Assembly (NCBI RefSeq): GCF_002240355.1
Contig: NZ_CP016353.1
Span: 2,282,501 to 2,346,500, forward strand
Source of the DNA: Prauserella marina
GTDB lineage: Bacteria > Actinomycetota > Actinomycetes > Mycobacteriales > Pseudonocardiaceae
DNA: 64,000 nucleotides
Reading direction: 5' to 3'
Shown: positions 35,262 through 44,465 of the stretch, piece by piece
Layout: each line of letters starts with the position of its first letter
How positions within the stretch are numbered: position 1 is the first letter of the stretch
Notes under the pieces: generated by a model
The model's database searches: none
What the model saw: the letters and a program-made list of their open reading frames with translations, nothing else
Told to the model about the DNA's origin: nothing
Translations under genes and position numbers: made by a program

Positions 35262-35998
35262 TGACCGCACCAGCTCGTTCCCGTACCCGCGCCCAGCAGT
35301 CGACCAGAACCCGGCAGCGCACCAAGCCGAGCGTGCCGGAAAGGCCCTTGGAGGAGCGGGAGGCCGAATCACCGGCCCGGCGGCGCAGTTCGGCCGCAGA
35401 GCGCGCCTACGCCAGGCGTGCGCAGCGGGCCAAGGAGGTCCAGCGCGCGAAGGCGCCCGAGCCCAGGGCGCAGCGCGTGAAACTGCTGCGCTGGCCCCGG
35501 TCCCGCGCCTCCTTCGTGCTGCTGTTGATGGCGCTGATGGTGGCCGGTGTCGCCACCACGCTGTGGCTCTCGACGCAGGCGATCGCCGATTCCTACCGGC
35601 TCGAACAGCTCCGGCAGGACAACGGCCACCTCGCCGAGCGCGCTGAGCAGTTGCAGCGAGAGGTCGCCACGGCCAAGTCGCCGTACTCGCTCGCTGAGCG
35701 CGCCAAGCAACTGGGCATGGTGCCGGGCGGTAATCCCGCGCGCATCGTCGTCGGAGCCGACGGTTCGACCACGGTCGTCGGTGAGCCGGTGGAGGCCACC
35801 GCTCCAGCACCGCCCCCGCAGCGGACGCCGTCCTCCTCGGAAGGCGACGCGGGCGACGGAGACAACGCCGGTGACGCCGGTAGCGAGGAACAGCGTCAAG
35901 GCGAGCAGGCCGCGAACGAGGAGCGAGGACAGGACCAGTCGCGCGATTCCGAGCGAGAGCAAGACAATCGCGACCAGGACGGCCAGGGCGACGAGTAG
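35261..35998 (+). CDS. ftsL: FtsL-like cell division protein
   Basis: A 245-residue bitopic protein. The basic N-terminus of about 80 residues is cytoplasmic, one transmembrane helix spans about 84-104, and a periplasmic coiled coil of heptads follows (SYRLEQLRQDNGHLAERAEQ). The last 60 residues are highly acidic and rich in Gln, Asp and Glu. Architecture and position between rsmH and ftsI fit actinobacterial FtsL, a partner of FtsQ, FtsB and FtsI at the septum. Sequence conservation in this family is low, so position carries much of the call. Confidence 0.85.
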   Translation: MTAPARSRTRAQQSTRTRQRTKPSVPERPLEEREAESPARRRSSAAERAYARRAQRAKEVQRAKAPEPRAQRVKLLRWPRSRASFVLLLMALMVAGVATTLWLSTQAIADSYRLEQLRQDNGHLAERAEQLQREVATAKSPYSLAERAKQLGMVPGGNPARIVVGADGSTTVVGEPVEATAPAPPPQRTPSSSEGDAGDGDNAGDAGSEEQRQGEQAANEERGQDQSRDSEREQDNRDQDGQGDE

Positions 35999-36022
35999 CA
36001 GGGGACGGCCGAAGGGGAGTAC

Positions 36023-37948
36023 ATGCCACGTCAGGGAGGCTCTCGCAAGAGGGCCGAGGTGACCGGCGGAACGGCCCGCCGCACCTACTCGGTCACGGCG
36101 CGCGGCGGGGGCGCGCCGTCGGCGACAAGGAACATCAAGGGCAGGTTCGCCGTCGGCCGGATCTTCCTCGTCGTCCTGCTGGTCGCCGCGGGGCTGAAGC
36201 TGGTGCAGATCCAGGGGTTCGAGGCCGAGGCGCTTTCGGCGAAGGCCGAGCAGCAGCGCACGACGACCATCGACATCCCGGCCCAGCGTGGCTCCATCGT
36301 GGACCGCAACGGGGCCGAGCTCGCCTTCAGCGTGGAGACCCGCATGTTGTGGGCCAACCTGCGGTTGATGCGCAAGACGTGGGACGACTTTGCCAAGCAG
36401 AATCCGGAATCCGGCGAGAACTACACCACGAGGGTCGCCGAGATCGCGGCGTTCATCGCGGAGAAGCTGCCTGGCAAGACGACGGAAAAGGAGATGCTGG
36501 AGCGGTTCCACCGCGACGCGAGCTTCACCTATCTCGTCGACGGCGTCGAACCCTCCATCGCCGACGAGATCAAGAACGAGTTCCCCGAGATCGGTTACGA
36601 GAAGCGGGCCAAGCGCGAGTACCCCGGTAGCGAACTGGCGGCCAACATCGTCGGCTTCGCCAACTGGCGCACCGAGGATCCCGACGTGTCCAAGCACAAC
36701 ATCCACGGGCTCATCGGGCTGGAGAACCTGAGGGACAACGATCTCGCTGGAACTCCGGGCCAGCAGATCGTGGATACCGCGCAGGGCAACGACAACGTGG
36801 TGATTCCGGGGACCGAGCGGGATCTGCAAGCCGCCATTCCCGGTTCCGACCTACAGCTCACGATCGATTCCGATTTGCAGTACGACCTGCAGAGCAAGCT
36901 GTCGGACTACGTGGCGAAATCGCGCGCACAAGGCGGCAGCGCGGTCGTGCTCGACGCCAAGACCGGCGAGGTGTACGCGCTGGCCAACGACAAGACCTTC
37001 GACCCCAACGATTCGACGACCTTCGAGCCGGAGCTGACCAACAACACCGCGGTGACAACGCCGTACGAGCCGGGTTCCGTCAACAAGATCATCGCCGCGA
37101 CGGCTGCGATCGACTCCGGTATCGCCGAGCCCGACTCGGTACGCCAGGTTCCCGGTTCGATCAAGATCGCCGACCACACGGTGCGGGACGCCTGGGAGCA
37201 CGGCACTCAGCCGTTCACCACCACCGGGATCTTCGCGAAGTCCTCCAACGTCGGCACCCTGATGCTCTCGGAGGAGGTCGGGCCGGACAAGTACATGGAC
37301 CTGCTCCGCAAGTTCGGGCTCGGCCAGCGCACCGGCATCGGGCTGCCGGGCGAGAGCTCGGGCTACGTGCCGCCGCGCAGCCAGTGGTCGGGAACGACCT
37401 TCGGCAACCTGCCGATCGGGCAGGGACTCTCGATGACGGTGGTGCAGATGGCGAGCATGTACCAGGCCATCGCCAACGGCGGGGTCAGGGTCGAGCCGCG
37501 CGTCGTCGACGCGAAGATCACGCCCGATGGCGACCGGGTTCCCGAACCGGCGCCGAAGAGCACGCGGGTGGTGAGCGAGCAGACCGCCAACACGGTCAAG
37601 GACATGCTGCGCGCGGTGACCCAGCACGAGGGCGGCAACCAGAACGGAACGGCGCCGGCCGCCGCGCTGGAGGGCTACCAGATCTCCGGAAAGACCGGAA
37701 CGGGTCAGCAGGTCGATCCGCAGACCGGGGCCTACAGCAACAACCTCTACAACATCACCTTCGCGGGCATCCTTCCCGCCGACAACCCCAGGTTCGTCGT
37801 GGGCATCCGGCTCGACGCGCCGGACACGACCATCGAGGAGGGCAGCTCGGCCGCGCCGCTGTTCCACGACATCGCCTCGTATCTCGCTCAGCGCTACGAA
37901 CTTCCGTTGTCGGACCAGCCGTCGCCGGTGGTCACGCTCGTCCAGTGA
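36023..37948 (+). CDS. ftsI: Peptidoglycan transpeptidase FtsI / PBP3 (PbpB)
   Basis: A 641-residue class B penicillin-binding protein for septal peptidoglycan crosslinking. It has a basic cytoplasmic N-terminus, one membrane helix at about residues 45-65, a pedestal domain, and a transpeptidase domain with S352-x-x-K355 (in EPGSVNK), S407-S-N409 and K557-T-G559. The complete chain ends 2 bp before a strong terminator. Normally murE and the rest of the mur genes follow; here they do not. Confidence 0.95.
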   Translation: MPRQGGSRKRAEVTGGTARRTYSVTARGGGAPSATRNIKGRFAVGRIFLVVLLVAAGLKLVQIQGFEAEALSAKAEQQRTTTIDIPAQRGSIVDRNGAELAFSVETRMLWANLRLMRKTWDDFAKQNPESGENYTTRVAEIAAFIAEKLPGKTTEKEMLERFHRDASFTYLVDGVEPSIADEIKNEFPEIGYEKRAKREYPGSELAANIVGFANWRTEDPDVSKHNIHGLIGLENLRDNDLAGTPGQQIVDTAQGNDNVVIPGTERDLQAAIPGSDLQLTIDSDLQYDLQSKLSDYVAKSRAQGGSAVVLDAKTGEVYALANDKTFDPNDSTTFEPELTNNTAVTTPYEPGSVNKIIAATAAIDSGIAEPDSVRQVPGSIKIADHTVRDAWEHGTQPFTTTGIFAKSSNVGTLMLSEEVGPDKYMDLLRKFGLGQRTGIGLPGESSGYVPPRSQWSGTTFGNLPIGQGLSMTVVQMASMYQAIANGGVRVEPRVVDAKITPDGDRVPEPAPKSTRVVSEQTANTVKDMLRAVTQHEGGNQNGTAPAAALEGYQISGKTGTGQQVDPQTGAYSNNLYNITFAGILPADNPRFVVGIRLDAPDTTIEEGSSAAPLFHDIASYLAQRYELPLSDQPSPVVTLVQ

Positions 37949-37949
37949 G

Positions 37950-37993
37950 AACCGCCCGTGCCGAGGGGCTTTCCCCCGGCACGGGCGGTTTCC
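37950..37993. terminator. Bidirectional terminator ending the division operon
   Basis: A perfect 14-bp inverted repeat (37950-37963 with 37977-37990), a 13-nt loop, then TTT on the plus strand. It sits between the ends of ftsI and the minus-strand ABC permease gene, 4 bp before the latter's stop. Confidence 0.85.
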
Positions 37994-37997
37994 TTGG

Positions 37998-38813
37998 TCA
38001 GAGTCCGGCGTTGCGGAAGCGGCGTACCGCGAGCGGCACGAAGATCGCCAGCAACAGCACCGACCAGCCCGCGGTGGCCAGCACCGGGTTGGCCAGCGGC
38101 CACGCCAGGTCACCGGTGGGCACGCCAGGGTTGCCGAACAGTTCGCGCAGCGCGATGGTCGCCGAGCTCACCGGGTTCCAGTCCGCGATCGTGCGCAGCA
38201 CGGCCGGCATTCCTTCGGTGGGCACGAACACGTTGGAGATCATCGTGATCGGGAAGATGAGCGGGCCGATCCTGGCCGCCGTCTCCTCGTTCTTGGCCAG
38301 CGCGCCGAGGTAGACGCCCACCCACGACACGGCGTACTGCAACAACAGCAGCAGACCGAAGGCGCCGAGCGTGGCGCCGATACCGTTGTGCGCGCGCCAG
38401 CCGAACAGCAGCCCGCACGCCGCCATCACGACCAGGCTGCCCGCCGAGACGAGCAGATCGGAAGCCGTCTGTCCGAACGGGACGGCCGAGCGGGCCATCG
38501 GCATCGAACGGTACCTGTCCATGACGCCGAGGCCGTTGTCCTTGGCGATCACGGTGAGCGCGCCCATGACCCCGAAGACCGTTCCCATCACGAACAGGCC
38601 CGGCATCAGGTATTCCCGGTAGTTTCCGCCGCCCGGAATGGGGATGGCGCTGCCGAAGACGTAGCCGAACAACACGACCGACACCAGTGGGAAGGCGAAG
38701 GTCGCCACGATCTGCCCCGGCTGGTGCTTGAGCTTGAGCAGGTTGCGGCTCATGACGGTGAGCCCGTCGGAGAGACCGGAGCGGAAAGTGGAGTTCATCG
38801 CGGGGGCGGTCAT
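37998..38813 (-). CDS. ABC-2 type exporter permease (DrrB-like)
   Basis: A 271-residue permease with six hydrophobic segments. ABC-2 family features include FAFPLVSVVLFGYVFG near helix 1 and LIFPITMISNVFVPTEGMP before the last loop. Members pair with DrrA-type ATPases to export drugs or lipids. ATG 38813 overlaps the stop of the ATPase gene by 4 bp. Confidence 0.88.
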   Translation of the reverse strand: MTAPAMNSTFRSGLSDGLTVMSRNLLKLKHQPGQIVATFAFPLVSVVLFGYVFGSAIPIPGGGNYREYLMPGLFVMGTVFGVMGALTVIAKDNGLGVMDRYRSMPMARSAVPFGQTASDLLVSAGSLVVMAACGLLFGWRAHNGIGATLGAFGLLLLLQYAVSWVGVYLGALAKNEETAARIGPLIFPITMISNVFVPTEGMPAVLRTIADWNPVSSATIALRELFGNPGVPTGDLAWPLANPVLATAGWSVLLLAIFVPLAVRRFRNAGL

Positions 38814-39802
38814 GGCGCGACCTCCTCTTTCTCGCTCTCGTCCTCGGTGGCCGGTTTCCCGGTGAGGGTCAGGAACACCTCGTCGAGTGTCGGCTTCCTG
38901 ATGCCGACGTCGACGGCCTTGACTCCCGCCTGGTCGAGCTGGCGCACGATGTCGGGCAGCGCGAGCGATTCCGTGCCGACCGGAACGCTCAGCAGGTTGC
39001 GCTCGGCGTCGAGATCGGGTTCGAGATCGGAGGAGGCGAGTACCGCCAGCGCTCTGGCCGCCTCGCCGAGGTCGGAGTTGTCGCTGACGACCACGTCGAT
39101 CCGGCCGCCGATCCTGGCCTTGAGCTCGTCGGGCGTGCCGGCGGCGATGACCTTGCCGGTGTCGATCACGGCGATGTTCTGCGCGAGCTGGTCGGCCTCG
39201 TCGAGGTACTGCGTGGTGAGCAGCACCGTTGTGCCGTCGGTGACCAGATCTCGCACGGTGTCCCAGATCTCGTTGCGGCTACGGGGATCCAGTCCCGTCG
39301 TCGGCTCGTCGAGAAACAGGACGGTCGGCGAGATGATGAGGCTGGAGATCAGGTCGAGCCTGCGCCTCATGCCGCCGGAGTAGGTCTTGACCAGCCGGTC
39401 GCCCGCGTGCGCGAGCTGGAAGCGTTCGAGCAGTTCGTCAGCCCGCTGCCGGGCCTTCGCGCGGCCGAGATGGAAGAGCCTGCCGAAGATGCGCAGGTTT
39501 TCCCTGCCGGTGAGCTGCTCGTCGAGCGCGGCGTGCTGACCGGCGAGGCCGATGCGGCGCCGCACGGCTGCCGGATCGCGTACGACGTCGTGCCCCGCCA
39601 CCATGGCCCTGCCCTCGTCCGGCCTCGTCAGCGTCGAGAACACCCTGACCGCGGTGCTCTTTCCGGCGCCGTTGGGCCCGAGCAGGCCGTAGACCGTGCC
39701 CGCTGGCACGGCGAGGTCGAGGCCGTCGAGCGCCTGTGTTTCCCCGAATCTCTTGCGTAATCCCTCGGCGAGGACGATGGCCTCGCCGGTGTGATTCCCC
39801 AT
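38810..39802 (-). CDS. ABC exporter ATP-binding protein (DrrA-like)
   Basis: A 330-residue ATPase with Walker A GPNGAGKST, signature YSGGMRRRLD, Walker B VLFLDEPTTGLD and the DrrA-type C-terminal extension. It energises the downstream permease for export of a hydrophobic compound; the substrate is unknown. It is divergent from a TetR gene across a 97-bp region with repeated operator-like sequences, so it is probably repressed by that regulator and induced by a ligand. Confidence 0.9.
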   Translation of the reverse strand: MGNHTGEAIVLAEGLRKRFGETQALDGLDLAVPAGTVYGLLGPNGAGKSTAVRVFSTLTRPDEGRAMVAGHDVVRDPAAVRRRIGLAGQHAALDEQLTGRENLRIFGRLFHLGRAKARQRADELLERFQLAHAGDRLVKTYSGGMRRRLDLISSLIISPTVLFLDEPTTGLDPRSRNEIWDTVRDLVTDGTTVLLTTQYLDEADQLAQNIAVIDTGKVIAAGTPDELKARIGGRIDVVVSDNSDLGEAARALAVLASSDLEPDLDAERNLLSVPVGTESLALPDIVRQLDQAGVKAVDVGIRKPTLDEVFLTLTGKPATEDESEKEEVAP

Positions 39803-39817
39803 GGATACCCCTATGCT

Positions 39818-39897
39818 GAGTACGATGTACGCGGTTCAAGATAGTCAACCGAGTACGTTGTACGCAACTGTTTTTCGTGTGCCTGAAGGAGTACGTT
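39818..39897. promoter_or_regulatory. Three direct repeats GAGTACGnTGTACGC, probable TetR operators
   Basis: Two 15-bp copies at 39818-39832 and 39851-39865 differ at one position. A third, partial copy (GAGTACGTT) is at 39889-39897, adjoining the GTG of the TetR gene. Each full copy holds GTAC-N3-GTAC. They occupy the whole divergent promoter region. A minus-strand -35 TTGACT lies between copies one and two. Confidence 0.6.
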
Positions 39898-39899
39898 CG

Positions 39900-40652
39900 G
39901 TGACCGGCAAAGGCGAGTCCCGGCTGTCGATCCGGATTCGAGTGTGGCTGCCCTCGGCGCAGCGCGCACGGGGACCGGCGCCCGCTTACACCAGAGACCA
40001 GATCGCGGACGCCGCCATCGACCTCGCCGACGAGCAGGGCATCGAGGCCGTCACGATGCGCAAGGTCGCGGCAAGGCTCGGTACCGGGGCGATGAGTCTC
40101 TACCGCTATGTCGAGGGTAAGGACGCATTGTTCGAGCTCATGGGTGACCGGATACTCGGCAGGGAAGGGTGGGCCCCGCTGACCGGCGACTGGCGTACCG
40201 ACCTCGCCGACGTCGCCCGCGGCCACCGCAGGATGCTGCTTGAGCACCAGTGGCTGGCGGCGCTGTGGTCGGGCAAACCGACGCTGGGGCCGAACATGTT
40301 GCGCGGCTTCGAGCGTTCGATGTCCATCGTGGACGGACTGGGCCTCGGCATCGGCGACATGTTCGACACGATCGGGCTCATCAGCACCTGGGTCAGCGGC
40401 TACGTCCAGGACGAGGAGGCGACGCGCGCCTACCTCAAGGCCGAGGAGGACGGCAAGGAACTGCACGCCTACTTCCAGACGCTGGTGGACAGCGGCGACT
40501 ACCCCTACTTCACGAGAGTGGTGACCGAGGCGCTGACCCCGCACATCAGCGAGGAAGCCCGGTTCGAAAGGGCGCTGTCGAGACTGCTCGACCTCATCGA
40601 GACCACCCTGCCGGTCAGGGACAAGGACGAGCCCGCTACTGGCGCTCCTTGA
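39900..40652 (+). CDS. TetR-family transcriptional regulator
   Basis: A 250-residue repressor. The helix-turn-helix is at about residues 32-80 (IADAAIDLADEQGIEAVTMRKV, then GTGAMSLYRYVEGKDALF), and a C-terminal TetR_C ligand domain follows. GTG 39900 has GAAGGA at 9-bp spacing. Divergent from the ABC exporter genes, so it is the likely local repressor. Its 3' end overlaps that of fadD15 by 17 bp, convergently. Confidence 0.88.
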   Translation: MTGKGESRLSIRIRVWLPSAQRARGPAPAYTRDQIADAAIDLADEQGIEAVTMRKVAARLGTGAMSLYRYVEGKDALFELMGDRILGREGWAPLTGDWRTDLADVARGHRRMLLEHQWLAALWSGKPTLGPNMLRGFERSMSIVDGLGLGIGDMFDTIGLISTWVSGYVQDEEATRAYLKAEEDGKELHAYFQTLVDSGDYPYFTRVVTEALTPHISEEARFERALSRLLDLIETTLPVRDKDEPATGAP

Positions 40653-42441
40653 CGTAGAGGGAGTCGATCGCGGTCGCGTAATTCTTGCTCACGACGTTGC
40701 GCTTGAGCTTGAGGCTCGGGGTGATCTCCCCGCCGGCCTCGGTGAAGTCGCTTGGCAAGATGGTGAACCGCTTGATCGACTCGGCCTGCGAGACGTGCTT
40801 GTTCGCCTCGTCGACGGCGCTCTGCACGGTGGCGCGCAGGTCCGCGTCGTCGACGAGATCGGCCACCGTCGCGCCTTCCGGCTTGCCGTTCTGGGCCTTC
40901 CATGTCGGGAAGAACTCTTCGTCGATGGTGACGAGCAAGCCGATGAACGGACGCTGGTCGCCGACAACCATGGCCTGGCTGATGACGGGGTTGGCCTTGA
41001 GCGCGTCCTCGAGACCGGAGGGGGCGACGTTCTTGCCGCCCGCGGTCACGATGATCTCCTTCTTCCGCCCGGTGATCTTGAGGAAGCCCTCGTCGTCGAG
41101 TTCGCCGAGGTCGCCGGTGTGGAACCAGCCGTCCTCAAGGGACTCCGCCGTCGCCTGCTCGTTGTTCCAGTAGGCGCCGAACACGACACCACCCTTGAGC
41201 AGCACCTCGCCGTCGTCGGCGATGCGCACCGAGGTGCCCGCGACCGGCCTTCCCACCGTGCCGACCTTGAACGCGTCCTGGGTGTTGACGTTGGCCGCGG
41301 CCGAGGTCTCGGTCAGCCCGTAGCCCTCGAACACGGGGACACCGATGCCGCGGAAGAAGTGCGCGAGTCTCGCGCCGAGCGGCGCCCCTCCGGACACCGC
41401 CGCGACGCACCGGCCGCCGAGGGCCGCCCGCAACTTGGTGTAGACCAGCTTGTCGAAGAGCAGGTGCTTGAGCCGCAACCCGAGGCCGATGTTGCCGGTA
41501 TCGGTGGCTTTGCTGTACTCGACGGCCGTCGCCTCGGCCGCGTCGAAGATCTTGCCCTTGCCCTCGGAATGCGCCTTGAGCTTGGCCCCGTTGTAGACCT
41601 TTTCGAACACCCTCGGCACGGCGACGACGAACGTCGGGCGGAAGGTGCCGAGATCGGCGACGAGGTTCTTGATGTCGGGTGTGTGACCCAGCGTCGCGCG
41701 GGAGGTGAACGCGGTGAGCGCGATCGCCCTCGCCAGGATGTGCGCGAGCGGAAGGAACACCAGCAGCGAGTTGCCGGATCCCATGAGCTGGGGGAAGGCG
41801 CCGATGTCCGCGCGCACCTCTTCGAGCAGGTTCCGGTGGGTCAGCATGACACCCTTCGGGCGACCCGTCGTCCCCGATGTGTAGACGATGGTGGCCAGGT
41901 CGTCGGCCTTCACCGCGCGCCGCCTCGCGTGCAGGCCGTCGTCGGTGACCTCGGCGCCGAGCGCGCGCAGCGCCTCGACGGCGGGCTGCTCGCCCTCGAT
42001 CTGCCACGCGCTGGCGAGCCCGGTGAGCCTGCCGCGCACCTCGTCGAGGGTCGCGGTGTGCTCGGCCGTCTCCACGAGGACGGCCTTGGCGTCGGCGTCG
42101 GAAAGGATCCAGTGCACCTGCTCGGCAGAGGAGGTCTCGTAGATGGGCACCGACACGGCGCCAGCCGCGAAAATGGCGAAGTCGAACAGGGTCCACTCGT
42201 ACCGGGTCTTGGACATCAAGCCGACTCGGTCGCCCTTTTCGATGCCGGCCGCGACGAGTCCCTTGGCGACGGCGAGCACCTCGGCGGCGAACTCACGGGC
42301 GGTGACGTCGCGCCACGAGCCGTCGATCTGCCTGCGGAAGCTCACGGTGTCGCCGAAACGTTCCGCGTTCGCCCATACGACGTCCGAGGCGTTCTCGTCG
42401 TCGGCCACCGGCCGGTTTGCGGGGGCGCTGTACTCGCGCAC
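40636..42441 (-). CDS. fadD15: Long-chain fatty-acid-CoA ligase (FadD15-like)
   Basis: A 601-residue AMP-forming acyl-CoA synthetase. The P-loop-like motif IVYTSGTTGRPKG, the GYGLTE motif and the late WFHTGDLGELDDEGFLKITGRKKE are intact. It activates long-chain fatty acids with ATP and CoA. It corresponds to Rv2187 by sequence and by its neighbours (Rv2179c-Rv2186c homologues follow). I chose GTG 42441 with GGAGG 5 bp upstream. Confidence 0.92.
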   Translation of the reverse strand: MREYSAPANRPVADDENASDVVWANAERFGDTVSFRRQIDGSWRDVTAREFAAEVLAVAKGLVAAGIEKGDRVGLMSKTRYEWTLFDFAIFAAGAVSVPIYETSSAEQVHWILSDADAKAVLVETAEHTATLDEVRGRLTGLASAWQIEGEQPAVEALRALGAEVTDDGLHARRRAVKADDLATIVYTSGTTGRPKGVMLTHRNLLEEVRADIGAFPQLMGSGNSLLVFLPLAHILARAIALTAFTSRATLGHTPDIKNLVADLGTFRPTFVVAVPRVFEKVYNGAKLKAHSEGKGKIFDAAEATAVEYSKATDTGNIGLGLRLKHLLFDKLVYTKLRAALGGRCVAAVSGGAPLGARLAHFFRGIGVPVFEGYGLTETSAAANVNTQDAFKVGTVGRPVAGTSVRIADDGEVLLKGGVVFGAYWNNEQATAESLEDGWFHTGDLGELDDEGFLKITGRKKEIIVTAGGKNVAPSGLEDALKANPVISQAMVVGDQRPFIGLLVTIDEEFFPTWKAQNGKPEGATVADLVDDADLRATVQSAVDEANKHVSQAESIKRFTILPSDFTEAGGEITPSLKLKRNVVSKNYATAIDSLYVKERQ

Positions 42442-42554
42442 GTGAACCTCCGTGTCCAACAAAAAGTGTTACTCGCCGGTCAACTTAGCCGCTGATTACT
42501 CGCTTGACCATGGGCGGGTAATCACGATCCGGTGAGCATGTCATTCTGCACGCT

Positions 42555-43085
42555 GTGTCCGTATCCGGCTCTGCCTCGCGTGCGGTGCGCTCACGGCGCC
42601 GTGCTCTGTCGTCTCTTCCCTCGTCCTTGTTCGCCGCGTTGACGTCCCGCTTGCCCGGCAGGACACCGGCGCCCGGCGACCCCGGCAGTCCCACAGCCCC
42701 GCCCGCACTGGACATCGTCGACGAGACCTTCATCGCCGTACCGCCGAGCACGGTCGCAGCCGCGTTCGCCGATCCACGTTCGTGGACGCTGTACTGGCCT
42801 GACCTGGTACTTGAAGTTTACACCGACCGTGGAGACGAAGGACTGCGCTGGACGGTGCGGGGCGCGCTCGTCGGGACGATGGAGATCTGGCTCGAACCCG
42901 TTCTCGACGGCACGCTGCTGCACTACTTCCTCAGGGCGAGTCCCCACGGCTCGCCGACGCCGAGGATGCTGCGCCGTGAGTTCGACCGCAGGGCGCGCGC
43001 GGCGAAGGCGATCGCGCTGGAACTCAAGAACGTGCTGGAGGACGGAAGGGCAGCGGGCATTCCTCCCCGGCACGAGTCGATCTAG
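42555..43085 (+). CDS. SRPBCC/polyketide-cyclase-like protein
   Basis: A 176-residue frame. The fold-bearing part starts near residue 50 (ALDIVDETFIAVPPSTVAAAFADP) and shows the beta-strand and helix pattern of START/SRPBCC ligand-binding proteins, ending in a long helix (FDRRARAAKAIALELKNVLE). The first 50 residues are Ser/Arg/Pro-rich and may not be translated; no ribosome site decides between the starts. It lies in the position of Rv2186c. Ligand unknown. Confidence 0.7.
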   Translation: MSVSGSASRAVRSRRRALSSLPSSLFAALTSRLPGRTPAPGDPGSPTAPPALDIVDETFIAVPPSTVAAAFADPRSWTLYWPDLVLEVYTDRGDEGLRWTVRGALVGTMEIWLEPVLDGTLLHYFLRASPHGSPTPRMLRREFDRRARAAKAIALELKNVLEDGRAAGIPPRHESI

Positions 43086-43202
43086 CCGTACTCCCTCGGC
43101 GGCGGAGCCGCTCTTGGTGGCACGCAACCGGCGCCGCCTCAGGTTCGGCTACCCGCACCGCCACGCGAACCGCCCCGGAACACCTCTGGGTAGGCTGGGC
43201 TG

Positions 43203-43991
43203 GTGCGGGTTCATGTGGTGTCGGATGTGCATGGGAACGCGGAAGCGCTGGCACGGGCGGGGGACGGGGCCGACGCGCTGATCGTGCTCGGTGATCTTCT
43301 CGACTTCGTCGATTACCACGAACACGGCAACGGGATTCTCGGCACGTTGTTCGGCGCGGACAAGGTCGGCACGTTCGCGAGACTGCGCAGAGAGGGCACG
43401 CGCGAGGAGACCGTCGCCTTCTCAAGGTCGTTGTGGGCGAGCCTCGACGATCCGGGCGCCGCGGTTGACGAGGCCATCAGGCAGCAGTACGCCACGCTCT
43501 TCGCCGCGATGACGGCCCCGACCTACGCGACGCCGGGCAACGTCGACGCGCCCGGCTTGTGGCCGGAGTACGCGGGGCCCGGAATCCGGCTGCTCGACGG
43601 CGACGTCGCCGACATCGGAGGTCTGCGGTTCGGGTTCGTCGGTGGTGGGCTGCTGCCCGACGGGGTCGTGCCCCGCAGGGGCGGCTTCTGGCGGCCCTAC
43701 CTTCGCGAGCGGGAGGAGTTCGACGCCGCGGCTCGCGCGCTGAGCGGCATCGACGTGCTGTGCAGCCACATTCCGCCCGCGCTTCCCGACCTGACCTACG
43801 ACGTGGTGGCCCGCAGGGCCGAAGTGGGTTCCGCGGCCCTCGTCGACGTGATCACGGCGGAGCAGCCGATGTGGTCGGTGTTCGGCCACGTGCACCAGCC
43901 CCTGGCCGCTAGGGCGAGAGCGGGCCGCACCGAGTGCCGTAACGTCGGCCACTTCAAGCAGACGGCTCGCCCCTACGTGCTGCGCTGGTGA
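43203..43991 (+). CDS. Metallophosphoesterase
   Basis: A 262-residue calcineurin-like phosphoesterase. Metal ligands appear in order as SDVHGN, LGDLLD, GNVD, SHIPP and FGHVHQP. Substrate unknown; related proteins hydrolyse cyclic nucleotides or phosphomonoesters. GTG 43203 is 6 bp after TAGGCT (43191-43196), so it is probably leaderless. Confidence 0.88.
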   Translation: MRVHVVSDVHGNAEALARAGDGADALIVLGDLLDFVDYHEHGNGILGTLFGADKVGTFARLRREGTREETVAFSRSLWASLDDPGAAVDEAIRQQYATLFAAMTAPTYATPGNVDAPGLWPEYAGPGIRLLDGDVADIGGLRFGFVGGGLLPDGVVPRRGGFWRPYLREREEFDAAARALSGIDVLCSHIPPALPDLTYDVVARRAEVGSAALVDVITAEQPMWSVFGHVHQPLAARARAGRTECRNVGHFKQTARPYVLRW

Positions 43992-44018
43992 AGGCGAAGA
44001 CCGCTACGCTCTAGCCCC

Positions 44019-44459
44019 ATGGCCGAGCAGTCCACGCAATCCATCGAGGTCGACGCAGGGCCAGAGCAGATCATGGCCGTCATCGCCGACCTGCCAGCCT
44101 ACCCGGAGTGGGCCAAGGCCGTCCGCGAGACCGAGGTCCTCGCCGCCGACGAGTCCGGCCGCGCGAAGCAGGTGCGGTTCACTCTCGACTCGGGTCCGGT
44201 GAAGGACGTCTACACCCTCGAATACGACTGGGCCGACGACGGGCTTTCCGTGCGCTGGCACCTGGTGAAGGGGCAGATGCAGAAGGCCCAGAACGGGCAG
44301 TACCTGCTGGAGCCGAAGGGGCAGCGCACCACCGTGACCTACACCCTGTCGGTCGAATTGGTGCTCCCGATGATCGGGCTGCTCCGCCGCAAAGCCGAGA
44401 AGATGATCATGGACACCGCGCTCAAGGAACTCAAGCGCCGGGTCGAGGGCAAGGACTGA
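44019..44459 (+). CDS. SRPBCC-family protein (Rv2185c-like)
   Basis: A 146-residue START-like protein. The sequence (QSIEVDAGPEQIMAVIADLP and PEWAKAVRETEV) and length match the mycobacterial Rv2185c group. A hydrophobic ligand cavity is expected from the fold, but no ligand is known. The ATG lies 8 bp after TACGCT (44005-44010), so it is probably leaderless. It is followed after 6 bp by the ArsA-like ATPase, and the same pair occurs in M. tuberculosis. Confidence 0.85.
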   Translation: MAEQSTQSIEVDAGPEQIMAVIADLPAYPEWAKAVRETEVLAADESGRAKQVRFTLDSGPVKDVYTLEYDWADDGLSVRWHLVKGQMQKAQNGQYLLEPKGQRTTVTYTLSVELVLPMIGLLRRKAEKMIMDTALKELKRRVEGKD

Positions 44460-44465
44460 GCCGAC

